Notes: generated by a model not told the origin, from the letters alone. Counted from the stretch's first letter, positions 12,326 through 26,311 are shown. The stretch is 64,000 nt of DNA from Cloeon dipterum (GCF_949628265.1 NC_088786.1:3472001-3536000), one strand, 5' to 3'. A program made the numbers and translations.

Positions 12326-15300
12326 AAAAACCTTAATTTTTAGTAAATTTTTTTTAAACAATAGAAGGCCAAATACCATTATAAATGTTAACTTATTAAA
12401 ACTCTAGAAGATGACAATTTCAAACTGAAAAAAGCAAACAATTTATTTGCAAATTTGAATTTAGTGACCTTTGACTTTGCGATCAACAGCAAAGTTGTTC
12501 CACTTGTCGAAAAAAGTTTTAAAGTTTTTCAAGTTTTTGTTCTACAACCAACTAGAGCTGAGTTGGATTTCAAAATTCGCAAAACTCGAAATTCAAGAGC
12601 CCCTTAAAGCCCGCAAATTTGGGAAAGCCTGGGTTTTCTCGGCGATGGTCTTAAAAAGGAAAAAAACCCATCGAGATGTTCAGACCCCTGCCAGAACTAT
12701 GTTCCTTTTTTTGACATGAGCTCACAACTAGAAATTTGTATAGAGTTGGTTAACTTTGGCATTGTGTGAGTGGGATTTTCCGGATTTTCAATATCTATAG
12801 TTTTATGTTGAAATAGGAAATGACAATAAAACACTTAATGATGAGGTCGAGTATTGGTGTCAATCGATTCGTTGCACAAGTGCAAATGCAGGTCAGCGCA
12901 GTGATTAATAATGGCGGAGAGAGAGTTTTCATAGAAATGTGCGTGCGGCAAGTTGGACAGCGCAGGTCTATGGCGGTGCATTAGTTAGGAAGCGCGCGGC
13001 TTATCCGACCTACCTCTCGGGACGAAAGATGGAGGTGCTGCAACTTCTTTTGCCGAACCGAACGACGACGAGCAAGTGGAGCTAGGAGAAGAAGAAGTTT
13101 CTGTTTTTCGCAGATTGTTTCTGAGCCAGTGGCAGCGGTATAGAGCCTGAAATATGGCGAGTGCGCGCGTCTGGCCAGGCCGGGCTTAACTGCTGTGCAA
13201 ATAAAACTGCTTTTCGCCAGGCATTTTTCACATCTGCAGATTCTCCGCCTCAGCCCATGCTATGCAGGCCGATATAATAAAAAAGCTCTTCTCGCGCCCA
13301 TCCATTATGATACAATTTCTCATCCTTTGTGTGTAATGGCTCCTTAAATTGAATTTTAATGAAACGAACGAACGAACACCGCTCAGCACCATCTTGCAAC
13401 AGAATTTAAGCCCGAGCCCGAGGCATCTTGCATATCCAACTTTGCGATATTTAATTTTTAACACCCGCTTTTCTCACCGCCTCCGCGCGCGCGAGACGAA
13501 AATTACTCTAAACTTCATCAGGCAAATTTGTCGCTCTCGCTGATATAAATTGGCATACATCCCGCCGCCTCGCACCCATTATCTTCTGCTCCTTGTTTCG
13601 CGCACTTTTAATGACGAAAAATTCTCATTTTCAAGAATTTAATTTTCCTCCTTTTGGTGAAAGCACTGGGAAAGTCGCATCTCTAAAACACCAGGGAGAA
13701 AATAAAAAATTCATATTTTTATAATTTTGTCGATTGGTTGGACTTGTAAATTAAAAAAATAATCTATTCTTTTAATTTATCGTCACGACACGATATGCAA
13801 ATCGGGTGCCACGCAAATAAAAAATAAATAACCCTGGGAACCTGCAGCAGTAGCCGAAAAGAAAAATTCAGCGCCGAGTTTTGGGCCGCGTGTGTGTCGA
13901 GCCAAATTTTAACCAAATAAACATTCCTTTTTCTGCCGCCAAAAGTGATTATTTATGAGTCTGCCGTTCGCTCTCTGGCTTGTTGTAACACGTGTTTTCA
14001 GCTGTTGTTGCGTTTCTGCTGGCTGTATGCGTGTGTTTGCGCCTGATTGCTCATCAAAAATACAGGAAAAGCGAAAAAGATCGAGAAAAACACGCACAAG
14101 CAGCAAGCTCTGTGTTTTGCAAGCGATAGAAAGCATCACGCGATCTGCTCGCTTCAAGAAATAGCATTTTCCTCAACATAAAACAAGAGCACACGCGTGT
14201 GAAGGGGACGGCTGCTTTGAGATGATTCCAAATTAAAAGCCCATTCGAGTAGCCCGTTAAATCGAATTTTATTTTCTTGTGCAGCTCAATAATGCGGCAA
14301 GAGGCAAATTTACGCCTCTGCTGAGCCACCGTCGAAATAACATAAACTAGATTAGCGCGTGAATTTGTTGCGGCTGTCGAGGATTTATCTGGCTCTTCCT
14401 TATCTCCCCACACATTGATGGTGCGGAGCAGCAAGGGGACAAAGCGTGAGGCCGATAAATAAAAATTTAGCCCTGCGGATCGAGCCACCAAAGTCCGCTT
14501 TCTTTCTTACTTTATTTCCACTGCGAACGTTTCGCTGAGAATTGGCCGCAAACAGCAATTTATCCGTTGGGTTTTAAATAATAATAAAAAATCCTGTATT
14601 TTATTTCTTTTATCATGATCTTAAAAAAATGCTAGAGCTTATTGTTAGAGGTGAATTTATCAGTGAAATCATTTTGCTCTCATATCTAAGACATGGAAAT
14701 TACCATTTTATTCACAAAGAAAAATTATAATTAAATAACATTTTCGTTGAACGAGAGTGAATTATTGAACATACTAAACAATTTGCTACGAAGTTATTCC
14801 TCCCAACAAAGAAAAAAATCATTTTAACCTGCTTGTGCGTTCACGAAAATTCAGAAGATATACAAAAAAATTTGTGCTCAGCAGAGGAATGTTTTGCTTT
14901 TGTACATAATTGTGTAATTCTTTGTATTATATTTGTATGTATTAGCAATTAGATGGGGTGCGTTGGAGTATATAATTACGTCCAATGTACAACCATGCTA
15001 AGAGGGAGAAAATAAAATTGAATTAAAATGCTGAAAAGAAACCTCTCATCGTCAGCAGCTTCAATTGAAACAAATGAGTGGCTTTTGGTTAGCTAATCCA
15101 TTCTGATTGATGACCAGCTTTGATTTGGGATAATATATTTTCCCTCCGTATGGGGCTCTCTGCGCTGGTGTAACATGTGTCCGGCAAACTTCGAGAGGAC
15201 AAAAGGAAGAGAGTGAATAATTTAAAGGTATAACGAAGAGACATTCGGAACCACTTTGTTTCCATTGAAAGCTTTTTCGCTCGCCGCCTCTTGTTTTATC

Positions 15301-17049
15301 CTTAATTAAGGAAGGGAGCGCAGGTAGCTGCTGGATTACAAGGGTTTGGAAATAAAAGGGCTCGGAAAGGGCGACAGCGCAGCGGATTTGGGCCACTTTG
15401 CTCGCACTAAGCCGCGGACAAGCAGCCGGAATTTGTAATCATATTTCGGCGCGAATAAATATATTCTACAGCACTGCAGGATTCTTTTTGACTGAAGACT
15501 GGGGGCTTGTTCAAAATCTGATAATGTCTAATTGGAATGTAAACACGCACCGAATCAGTGCCATTAAAATACACTTGAAACCCCCGCTGAGCAGAGATTT
15601 GAATTACTCAAAGGCCCCGTCTCGCGTACTTGAAAATTTATAACCGCGCACGCACACTCACACAGAACGAGAGGAGCACGTGCACGTGAATGCTCTGCGA
15701 TCTAGAAGCAAGGGGGAATTTTTAATTACACAAGGTGCTTTTGTTTTTGTGAATGGGGGAGCGCGCATAATTTAATTATTACGCTCTGTAACTTAATTAA
15801 GAGCTGTTTTTACGCCCCGAAATACACCAGCACGCACTGGATTACAATTTGCGCAAAAAAAGGTGCAGAGTTATTAATATGTGAAAAGAGGAGGGTGCCT
15901 ACCTCCTAGGCCACTACTCACCACTCTGTTGGACGCGTGGCAATTAGTGTAGATTACATTCGAATGAATCCTATTCAATTTTATTGAACGCAATACACAT
16001 TTCCAGCTCAGGATTCAACCAAACGGTGGCGCCATCTGTTGGTAGCTCCGAACACTAACCGAACAATTGCTATCTTTCAATAAAAAAAAATCAACGCAAT
16101 AAAGTTTCAAGAACGGCGTGTGTGCACTTGGAAGAAAGGAAGTTTGTGAGTTTGCGTGCCGGCAAGTGGAAAAGCCTCATTAAAAAGCACTCAAGCCTGG
16201 TGCAAATTAATCGCAAATCACTCGTGGCGAGGTGGGTGTGCAGATGCCTCTGTAGGAACAGCTAATTTGGCCGCGCACACTGCTCAACTGCCCAGCCAAA
16301 CATACATACATGCACATACTAAGCTATCGTGTAATGCGTCCGCAGCAAGTCTACGAGTGTCGCGATTGTGTGTTAATGGCGCTCTATCCCAAGTCGGGCG
16401 GCTAATGGCGCTGTTCGCTCGTGCAGAGGTCACCATTAATCACCTAGGCCGCGTGCGTACGCCTAATGCCCCGTAATAATAATGGAATGGCCACCCCCTA
16501 CTTGAACACTTTGCCCGAAACAGAAATAAAATACCGAGCACGCACTCGTCCCAATTTTATTGCTCTCCGGCACTCAGCTCTGATAAGTCCATTAGCAAAC
16601 GTGATGACAGATTTTATTTGCAGATATTTCCAATATCTAGATGAAACTTTACGACTCTTACTCCATTACGAAACATACATATTATATTGAATTCTTGACT
16701 ATATGAACGACAGTAGTTATTTCTCCTAAATAAATGGTTACGAAACGTGTAATTTGATATGAACAGCCATGAAAATTGTTTAATGGGCCTAAATTTTATT
16801 CAATGACGCCAAAAAGAGACATTAATTAAAATTCTGTCTCTAATCGGCTGTTTCATTTGAGTGAATGTTTAGTTTTAAATTTGGTGAAATCATAATTATA
16901 TCGTTTGTTACCGTGGTGCTCCTCCCCATTCCCAATAACATGCCTTCATGTTGCAGCGCATATTATTATTTCTGTCAAAACAAGAGGACAAAATACATTT
17001 TCTTTGTTACAATTACTTGCTACACTGACAAAAATGGAATTCGTAAGCT
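12326..17049. other. Gene-free stretch
   Basis: No gene is supported. A short GAACGAAC tandem sits near 13360. The frames between 13.9 and 14.5 kb overlap on both strands and match nothing I recognise. A CTCF-like word is listed separately. Confidence 0.5.
16028..16037 (-). promoter_or_regulatory. Possible CTCF-like site (GGCGCCATCT)
   Basis: GGCGCCATCTGTTGG is the reverse complement of a sequence containing AGATGGCGCC, which resembles the insect CTCF core AGRTGGCGC. A ten-base match is weak on its own. It stands in gene-free DNA with no second site beside it. The call is inference only. Confidence 0.25.
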
Positions 17050-17376
17050 ATGTTTTGTGATGCATTTTATGAAACTCAAACAATGATGAATGGGAATTGG
17101 AGGGTGCCGAATTTTGAAGATAGACATGTATTTACTCGATTTGCATACCATGGATATCACTATTTGTTCTGCGCAACTCAGATGTACCATTATGAACCTC
17201 AGGAGATTTGTAAATGTAGATTTTGTGGGGAACAGTGTGAAAAATATCATATTTTGAAATGTGTAGTAAAGAGAATTAGTTTAAGAACAGCAGCAAATAC
17301 TTGTAAGAATTGATTGTATAGGATTAGTGTCGCGCGCATATATGCGTTTAATAATAAATTCATTCATTTATTAAGC
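17050..17376 (+). mobile_element. 3'-terminal fragment of a LINE-like element
   Basis: The frame at 17050-17313 encodes a peptide ending with a C-x2-C, then H, then C pattern (CRFCGEQC...YHILKC) and a short basic tail. This C-terminal knuckle is common at the end of non-LTR retrotransposon ORF2 proteins. The stop is followed by a short trailer ending near 17376 in a TTCATTCATTTATT-type tail, as many LINE copies have. No reverse-transcriptase motif lies upstream, so the copy would be strongly 5'-truncated. It is not a copy of the intact LINE at 38.5 kb. A degraded cellular zinc-knuckle exon is the alternative. Confidence 0.45.
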
Positions 17377-18661
17377 TATGTTTTTAATTTTGCTGAAATT
17401 TTCGCCTGTATGACTTCTAAAGCGAGCTGTTTTCCACTGGCAAGCCGGACGCCATGATTGCACATCATATTTCGCTCATAGGCGGGTGCATTTGAAAGGC
17501 TCGCAGTTGTGTATTCTTGGCGGCAGAGAGTCGAGCGAAACACGACGTTTAACTCAACGCTTTTGCGAGAGCGACTTAATAGAAATCACGTCTGCGCGGC
17601 CAACTTTTGCTGGCAACGTGCGCGCCGTGACGAACACACACACACTCTCTCGTAAAGTTAAACGCCAATATTGCAGGCACGTGATTGTGACTTGGCATTT
17701 TGAGGTCTGCAGAGGCAAGTTGACAGCTACGCCGCGCGCTGCTAATTTGCATTCATCGCTCGTAATAAACGGCCTTTGTGATCTCGTTGTCCTTTCAAAG
17801 CTGCAAGCGCGTGCTTCGCCATATTCCGTAAATCGAAAGCCGCCTCGCTCCGCTTTTGTTTTTCAGCGCCGATTGAAGGCGTGTTTTTACGCAACCGGCT
17901 GAACACGAATGTTAGCCGGGTTGGCATAACTGTTCTCGCGAGCTATAATAATATCATACATATTATGCTTGACGGTCTGTTAATCCAATTATGTTTCCAG
18001 CGCACTCTGCATCACAATGATTTGCTTTTTAATGATCAAAGGTAAATTCATCTAATATTGTATTTATTTCATAAAATCATCAAAACCGATGCGAGTTTGA
18101 TAAAAGATTAAAATTAAAAATTAATGCAGGAACTGACTAACTTATAACATAAAAGGATCATCACATAATTTTATTTATTTAGTATCCATTCAAAATAAAA
18201 TTCAAATTTAACTGAATTAAGAAATTTCTGTTTAATGCAAAGATAAAATTTTCTGGTTTCAAACACCAACTAATTGTAACTACAGTCTCATAATCAAGGT
18301 TTGTCGGATTTATTTTGAAATAACCTTCCGACGCGAGCAGTTTGCTAGATGTTGGAACAAATGACGGCTCTGCGGACGCTTTGCGCAGCAGAGGCGAGCG
18401 CGCGCACGATTTGCATTTTATAATTAAAAATGCAGTGGTGAAATGAAAAATTAAGCGCGTGTGGCCGGGCAAGGAGAAAGAGAGCCAGTGTGCTCCGGTT
18501 GAAAGAAAGGTTTTGTTATGTTAATGTGCTTACAGATAAACCAAGCAGAAAATTGAAATTGTGTGCTCGCCCTAAATAGCATATCATGCATTTTTATTGG
18601 CTATTTTGCATGTGTCGAGGAGTGTCTGTTTATCCGGCTCTTTTGTTGCTTACTCCCAATC

Positions 18662-18664
<3 letters not shown>

Positions 18665-18708
<44 letters not shown>
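18665..18708. repeat. (GA)22 microsatellite
   Basis: This is an uninterrupted GA dinucleotide run of 44 bases. In insects such tracts can bind GAGA-type factors, but nothing here shows promoter function. Confidence 0.98.
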
Positions 18709-18710
<2 letters not shown>

Positions 18711-18852
18711 AGCGTTTTTTTACGCTGATGATTGGAATTATATATGTGTGAAAGAAAACAAGTCAACCATCCCGCAGGGGTGGCTTAAAAAAAAGAAAAA
18801 AAGAAAACTATTTTCCACCTAGCAAAGAGGTTTTTATTTCTTACTTCCATTA

Positions 18853-18960
18853 TACAGAGTTTAAAATAAGATGAAAATACGCCAAAGGAAATTGCTCCAT
18901 TACTATATATGCGTTTTTTGAGTAATAGGAGCTATTCCTTTGGAAAATTATCGTATTTTT
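18853..18960 (+). repeat. Dispersed repeat family E, partial copy
   Basis: ACAGAGTTTAAAATAAGATG followed by AAAATACGCCAA matches ACAGAGTTTGAAATAAGATA followed by AAAATATGCCAA at 49.73 kb. Similarity fades after about 50 bases, though both continue with a GCGTTTTTTGAG / GCCGTTTTTGAG word. Probable fragments of one transposable element family. Confidence 0.45.
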
Positions 18961-21900
18961 TAACACTATATCGAATTGAAGCAATAATACCATATTTTTA
19001 CGAATTAATAAGTGCGTCCCCTTGCAAATCGGTAATAAAGAAAATGAAAATGATAGACTTTTTCTTTTCATTTTAATGCTGAATAAATAACGTCCTTTTT
19101 CTCAAGAGCTCAGAAAATTGATTTTTTTTTGTAATTTGATTAAAAATATAATAACACTTAAAATCCAAAGCCATAGAGATAATCGATCCAAATATCAGAG
19201 ACAAAATAATTTGCGAAGCCGCCTCCATGCACCACCGTTAATTATGCTCATCCACGTGCGGCTGGAAAGCTACAATTAATTAGAGCCGAGGAAAAGGTTG
19301 TGGTGCGTGAAAATCGGGCCGAACTCGTTAGCATGGGGACTGGCTGCGGCTTTTCGCGGTTAATGAGTCGGAATTTGAAAGAATTGCGCCGCGAGAGATA
19401 AGAAAATTCGCGTCTCTTTATACAAACACACGCGCGCGCGGGCGCACAGCAATGAATTGCAAACCGCAGGGTCGCAAATTTCTTTGGCTTATCGGGCAGG
19501 CGCGTGGGACAATAATACCCGCGGGCTTGTTTATTATCTCGGCAGATAAGCAGCCAGAGCATAAAATGAAACACACAGCGCGCGCCACGACGAAACTGCT
19601 CAATTGCAGAGCCGCGTTTGCTTGCCAAGTTCCTCCACTTTGTTGTGCCATGGTGCTGCATTTCCTTTTCAATTCCGAGAAAGCCTTTCTCAGCGATTAA
19701 AATACGGGGCAGAGTTTAAAGAATGTTTTTAGCCCTTAAGTGCATGCTCAATTTAAATTTAGGGCAACCAGAATTATTCAACATTAGAACACATCAAATT
19801 ACATCCTTTAAATGAAGATTTAGCTAATAAGTCACTTTTTCTCAATTGGACAAAATTTTCAAATCATCAAATTCAGGTTTAAGGGCCTTAGCAGGTATAG
19901 TAAAACGGAAAAACAAAGGCTTAAATGAAGATTTTGCCACTCCTGGCACATAGAGACCGTCAAAGCCCTGTTAAGGATGATTATTTTCTTAATTTAAGAA
20001 GAATGACTGCAATACCACTATATTGAGTTGCCTGCTGCCACTTAATTTATTTTTAATCATTTTAGTATTTCTTAGGGCTGTCCGCAAATTTAAAACAAAG
20101 GGGTTTTTATGTCGCACACAACACAGCTAGTCTTCTGCCATTTGTTTCCACTCATGGCCAAAAAAGGCTAGAGTTTGAATGAATAATTTACAGAGTCTCC
20201 AAAGCCCGACAAAATATATATTATTGACCTCACCGAGTCTGAGTGCGTCATCGTATAAATGTCTAGAAAGGGATGCGATTTATATAGCAAACATGGCCTC
20301 TGCAACTTAATTTAGCGAAGCCACATTAGAAAAATTGTTTGCTCACTTGACGGGAGACGGCATCCTTTTCTCATATGTCCCTGGGGCACGCCTCGAATAA
20401 TAGTCCCGTATATAAATATAAAAGCCGCACAAATGGTGCGACCTGGATTCGATTCATATAATATCAACCTTTATTATTTTATTTTTCACTCCGTTTTTAG
20501 ACTAATCCACGCAAAAGCAATCGGCTTTGGTAATTTAAAAAGCACGGTATCATTTGCTGCTAAATTTGGAAAATATCTCAAAAACAGCCTTTGTAACTGT
20601 CAACTGCAGGGCACCAGTGTGCCTGGGACATGTCGGCAAAATGGAAACATCATTTATTGATGCGGATTCTGGTTGATAAGCCTCTTTGTTTTTATTCCTG
20701 CTTTCGGCGAATGTGGCTTTTGATACAGAGAGAGCTGAGCATTCTGAAAGCTTCCGATCAATTATTCAACGACTCTAGCGGAGCGGAAAACGCGCTCTTG
20801 CATTTTCTGCCTTTTCCCGTCACCTCCTGCTGCTTGGCAAAATGTGTACATCAATATTTACTGCTCTCGTGTTTGCCGTTTCTGCCTTCTCAGCTTTTCT
20901 AATAAAAATCTCCAGCTTTCACGCGTAAATTGTGTTTTTGCAGAATGCAATAAATAAATAAACAAAAATTGTCTTTAAAACAAATACTGCATTAACCAAA
21001 AATAAAATAAAAATTGCGACAATTTTATCGGCTTGGAGTTCGCGGAAATGTCTGTCTTGTTTTTTCACGTCTAAAAAATAATGGCAGCAATAAATAATAT
21101 CCAGTGTTTTTTCCCAGACGATATAATGTTATTGTTTTTAAAATACAAAATTACACTGCAGGTCAAAATGCAATCTCTATTTAAATTTAAAAAATATTGT
21201 TTTGCATGAAAATTGCTAATTTAGGTTACATTTTTACATACATCAAAAGAAAAGCAAATTTTGGTACATTGAGCGGTTCTTGACTTGTCGGTCCGGGCAC
21301 CTCTCAGGTCAGTGGCAGGCCAAATAGTGTCACGACAAATGACAATTTCTTCTCAAAAAGTCTTTTTGTTAATTTTTCAGCTATTTGTCAAACCCTGCTC
21401 ATCGCAAAATCGCTTTATGAATTTACATAAATTCCGATAGATATCTATGGTGAAATGTTTACTCATAGCTAATTAATTGGACACAACAAAGTGGATTATC
21501 TGGACGTTAAGTCGAAATAATAACGTGGATGTGTCGGCGTGCCGTGTGCCATAATACAAATTTTTGATACTAACGAAGTTGGTGCACACAGAGGAATTTC
21601 AATTATTGGCCAATCGCGAGACGTAAGCGTGCTGCATTTATATGCAAATTGCGAATTAATGTGCCTTCGGTGATCAATACATGTACCTGCTCTTGTGTTT
21701 CTCGCTCGGCTGCACGTCAGGAGGCGCGCGTTCCAGTCCGCAGGGACGCAATTTATTAGGCGTGCACGCGACACGCGAATTGAATCAGTGTTTTAATTAA
21801 TTCCATCGCATCGCTTGTCTCGCGTATTGCTGCTCACACTCATTCGCATTCGCCAAACTAATCATTAACCGCAGAGAGTTGCGGTCCGTGCAATTAATTT

Positions 21901-22847
21901 GCGCGCCCAACTGCGCGCACGGTGGTTATATAGCATTTCTCCATTTTATCCGCACAAATTCGTTTTACCGAATCCAACGGGTGCTCGCCCAATTACAAAT
22001 ATTATACTGTGAATTTGGCTGCTATCGCTCCGGGAATTTCCAATGAAACGACAGCCTGAAGCTGTGAAAATCGGCTACAAATTGATGTAAAAGTTGGAAT
22101 TTTTTCCTCAAATTCAGTTTTAAATTTATTTTTCCCTATAAATCTTTTTAAAGAAATTCTTCGAGCAGAGGTTAAGCAATTCTCAACAAAAGAGGAAATG
22201 TGAATTTTGATAGAAATCAAAAATTCATGGCAGAAACACCCGAGGGCATGTGAAAATTTGAATATCCGGCTAAATTTTCCTGTACACAGCTTAAAATAAC
22301 AATCCGTGCAGGCCTCTAACAGGATTGCGCACAGCAGAGAGACGGACACACACACGTTCCGGGGGATATGTATGCATTAGGCAAAAAGGCTCAGATATCG
22401 CGCCCATTGCTGCTCATTTGCATTATTTCACCGCGGCAGCACCATTACTTTTTACTGCGCACCCGTGTCGTTCGTTATTTCGTCTGCCTCTCGCTGCTAA
22501 AAAAGAGGAGCAGGGGTGGAAAGGGAAAAAATGCCCATTTAAAATCACTAATCCTGACAAATAAGCTCACTGACCATTCCGGCCTCTTAACGTTTGTGTG
22601 CCTCGTTTTAATGAGTTGTTTAAACAGCTGATGACTTCGTTTTTGCATATTTTTTAGTCTCATTTAAGCTACTTTTCGCAGACAAAAGCGTTTGGAGTCG
22701 ACGATAAGTTAGGGATGTGCAAAACCGATTGTCAATTATTTTTTCTGTGTCAAGATTGTACCATCAAAGAACAGATGATGCAATTTATAAATTATTCTTG
22801 CTTATCCAGTGTACCTCAAAGTCTTAAGAAAAAAGTTAAAATTTACT

Positions 22848-23175
22848 TGCTTTATGACACGTGTGCGCCACGCCTCCTTTTTAATTTCCCCGAAAACCAT
22901 GCCTCCATTTCAAATTCCCCTCAAATTACGCCATTTTCCAGTATGGTGGTTTTTCACAGAGGAACCTCCATTAGAACCTCTCTTTTTCGATACCAAAAAC
23001 TGCTTTATAGAAAAATTTAATAATTTTGCCCACAATAAAGTCGTGGAGGTCGATCATTATTCATCGTTTAAAGTTGAAAACAAACAAGTGGCTATTTCAC
23101 TTATAGTACTTGGCAAAGATAATAAAATGTTGAACCTTATTAAATAAACCGATTATTCTCTTCAAAATCGATTAC
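22848..23175 (+). repeat. Dispersed repeat family B, copy 2 (long form)
   Basis: It begins with GACACGTGTGCGCCACGCCT and CCTTTTTAATTTCCCC, also seen in the copies at 62.5 kb and, inverted, at 51.0 kb. It continues through the shared CACAGAGGAACC, AAGTCGTGGAGGTCGAT and AACAAGTGGCTATTTCACTT blocks to ACTTGGCAAAGATAATAAAA and a CGATTATTCTCTTCAAAATC tail shared with the 61.6 kb copy. The 112-codon frame across it looks unlike any known protein and is not kept in the other copies. Confidence 0.7.
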
Positions 23176-24173
23176 CAAACAAGTTTATTTTGCTACTAAT
23201 CAAGCAAAAACCTCATGCTGCCAGGAATAATTTGTTTTACGAACTCTAAAACAACATTGGAGGTAAAAAAGACGAATGCTAGGCTCGCGGATAAAGGCAA
23301 ACTTTTAATGATATCATTTGAATTCATTTTTTTCTGTGAAAAGAGGTGTATTTTCGGTATTTCCCGTATTTCCCAATTAAAGTCAACATGCCTGGCAATT
23401 CTTTCAGCATTTTTGAAGAGGCTGCTGCTTCTCATTACTCGTGCTGATGAAAAGCCAATAATGTAATTAACGCAGCCTCCTCTGAATGGAATTCTCTGGT
23501 TCGATTTTGTTCTCTCTTTTTCCGATGCTTATTCGAGCAGTGTTCCACACACACACACACACAGCAGAGCAGACCAGAGAGGCGTACGCATTATTCAGAT
23601 ACACACGCATTCGCGAGGCCAAAGGCGGAATTGGAATTCCAATTGAAAGTAACGCCGCAGCAAGGGAAGGAGCCGCCATCGCTGCTTTCCGCTTTCCATT
23701 CGGCTGCTTTTGAGAAACTTTACCTGACTCGCAGCAACCACCGCAACTTTTGAGCGACGCGTACACACGCAAAAGTTGGCGTTTCAAGACAGCGCGCGGG
23801 CGCGCGTGCGAGAGAGTGAACGAGCGACTTGTTTGTGTCCTTTTTGCGAGTACGCGCGCGTATTTTCATTTTGACGCTTTTGTCACGCTCGAGCGAGTGA
23901 GTTTGCAGCCAAACACACTCCGTACCCTAGTTTTTCCGCCACTCCTTGTGAAGCTGTTCGCACGCGGTGTGCCGGCAGTAAAAAAAAACCGCAGAGGTGA
24001 CACGGTGTGGAGTCAAACCAAACTTATACCCTGATTTCGCGTGAATTGCCAGGAAATCTAAATACAATTAGAACGAACAAGAAAAAAACCAAACAATACT
24101 GGTTGAAGCGAAAATTTATAACCTAATTGATTGATTAATTAAATAAAATTTCGGCCCTATTTAAAAAAAAAAC
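23176..24173. other. Gene-free stretch with (CA)9
   Basis: A (CA)9 run lies at 23546-23563. The short frames at 23.5-24.0 kb fall in CpG-rich DNA, oppose each other and are not recognised. Confidence 0.5.
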
Positions 24174-24297
24174 TAGAGGTCTCAGCCATAGCCGGTGAAA
24201 AAGGGCAAAAAATTAAAAAGTGGAGGACGATAAGAAATATCACAATATTGCCAGCCGCGCCAGCTGCCACCTTAAATCTCACGGCTGAGATATCTCA
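24174..24297 (+). mobile_element. Family C MITE, short or deleted copy
   Basis: It starts with TAGAGGTCTCAGCC and ends with CACGGCTGAGATATCTCA, a worn inverted copy of the start. The interior words GCCAGCCGCGCCAGCTGCCA and CCTTAAATCTC match the right half of the copy at 43233-43474. It is 124 bases against 242, so the centre is missing. No coding capacity; a non-autonomous DNA transposon is the likely class. Confidence 0.65.
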
Positions 24298-26113
24298 AAA
24301 AACATTTAATTAAATTTAACTGTATCATGTAATAAGAAAAAAGCAATATGTATTTAAAAAAAGTTGACAATTTGCCGGAAAAGAACCGCATTCCCGTTAT
24401 TTATGGTTGGCTAGGACTAGGAGAAATAAAATTCATGTGGTGCGTGGCAAATCAGTGGAAAGTGTGCAATCAGGTAGTTGGTTTCTGCTGGGAAAGGTTG
24501 AAATTGAATTATTGCCTTCCTCGTTTCCGGCTGCGCAATTTCCTGCGATACTGCAGAGCATCAGTGGCGGCAGGGCGGCGAGTAAAAAATCGCGCACATA
24601 ATTCCAGCGAGCAGTGATAAATATGGGGCTTTTGCTTTTTTTCCGCCGGCGTCTGCTTCAGCTTTAGTATCAGGAACAAAATGCCGGCGCGCCGGACGAA
24701 TGTATTCGCACCACAAAAGCCACCGCCCGGTCGTTCGTTCGTTAATTTTGCTCTGCGCGCAGCACCAAAGTTCATTTCGTCGATTACATGTATTATACAC
24801 CGGCGTTTCGATGACGCACGCCAACAAAGCAGGAGAATCTGCAATCAATCCAATCATTAATGCCTCTGCGTATACGTTGGAGTTGAAGAATGAATCGATC
24901 CGGTTTTTCAGTTGATGAATGAAATACTCTCTTCCATTCAGCTTCCAATATCTGCAGAAATAATTATATCTTTCCATCAACCAAGAAAGAAGCAAGAAAC
25001 GTGAATGGAAACGTTGGCTGATGAGCTCACATCAATTCGCAAGTTCTACATTGACAAACTAGATAAGGGGAACGAGTTTGGCTTAATATAATTCAGCTGC
25101 TATGCGTGCTAGATCACAAATCTTTTCAAATTCAGAATGCTGATACAGTTTGGAATTAAAAATATATTAAGTACATTCAAATAAGTTTCCAGGACCGAAA
25201 AATAGAAATGGCCATAATTATGTAAGCTTGATTTAATGACAAAAAAAAATAAAATTCTAGCATAATCCGTAATATTTCTGCATTTAATTTTCTCAGACCA
25301 CTTCTGTCAGAATATAAAAAAGATTGTTTTATCACATTAAAGGGTTCCCTTGTAAAATAATGAACTATTTTGACTGAAAATAAAATCTAAAACCCAATTA
25401 ACAACTTTGTTTCCCTATAGTCAATAAAAATTAGGAATATTGTTCACGAAATAGCACGCAATTTGTGCCATTATGGAAACGCACAGAAAAAGAGAAAATA
25501 TCGCCGGGTGTTTGCCTTTGCGCGTGGCGTGCGCGTGCAAATTTAATGTGCACGCCACTCGTCTGTCGTTCAAGCAGCGCTCACTCTGGTTCGAATGTTT
25601 AGCAAACAATTGTTGTGCCGCGATGCCACGCAATCAATAATTCAGACCAGCGCATTCGACACAGGCAATTTTATTATTTGCCAAATCACTGATTTCGTTG
25701 ACAGCTTCAATAATACTTTTTTAATTGGAGCGCTGCGCTGCAGTTCCCACCAGCCTGCGACATAATTTATAACCCCATTCCGCGTGTTGATTTTCATTTT
25801 ATTATTTCGCAATGCAACAAACAAAGGACCTCCATATAGGCGCTGATAATAAATAAAAGGCGAATTTAGCACGAGACGTGCCACAACCGTGCCGTGTTTT
25901 CCGTCATTTTATTTATTTTTTGCTACATTTGCAATTCAATCAGACAGAGCCCAGTCGACATAACACCCACAAAATCGATGGCTGATCGTTGCACTCTTTC
26001 CTTTTTGAGAAATTTAAATTTCTTAGAAATCAAAGTCTGTGAAACTACGTTTTAAATTGAAAGCTTTATTAAAAATTAAAAAGTGTAAAACAGACAAAAC
26101 AAATGTTATGGAT
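24298..26113. other. Gene-free stretch
   Basis: No gene is supported. A CGTTCGTTCGTT run is at about 24732. A short match to family E (ATAAGGGGAACGAGTTTGGC, then ATAATTCAGCT) lies at about 25063-25101; the corresponding word at 49.9 kb is ATAAGGGGTACAAGTTTGAC. Confidence 0.45.
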
Positions 26114-26311
26114 CAGAGGTGTCAGCCGCGAGATTTTGCGGGACCGCCGGCTTAGCCGAATTTTTCGCCCGGCGGCGGCTGGCCATTTTCACCGGCGGCT
26201 GGCGCGGCTGACCATATTTGAAACGTGAAGTTTAATATTTGACACCTTTTTTCACCGGCGGATGGCTGCTGCCCACGTGACCCAAAATTTTCCGGCTGGC
26301 TGAGACCTCTA
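26114..26311 (-). mobile_element. Family C MITE, near-complete copy
   Basis: Read on the minus strand it starts TAGAGGTCTCAGCCAGCCGG and AAAATTTTGGGTCA, continues with GTCAGCCGCGCCAGCCGCC, GGTGAAAATGG and CCGCCGGGCGAAAAATTC, and ends GCGGCTGACACCTCTG. These blocks match the plus-strand copy at 43233-43474 in order. The termini are inverted copies of each other (about 14 bases). Length is 198 bases with no coding capacity, as expected for a miniature inverted-repeat element. Confidence 0.75.

Larger units (their letters stand above)
17377..22847. other. Gene-free stretch with a microsatellite
   Basis: No gene is supported. Short frames over CpG-rich DNA at 17.5-17.9 and 19.25-19.7 kb lie on both strands. 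The (GA)22 tract and a family E match are listed separately. A short direct repeat, TTAAATGAAGATTT, occurs near 19811 and 19921. Confidence 0.5.
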
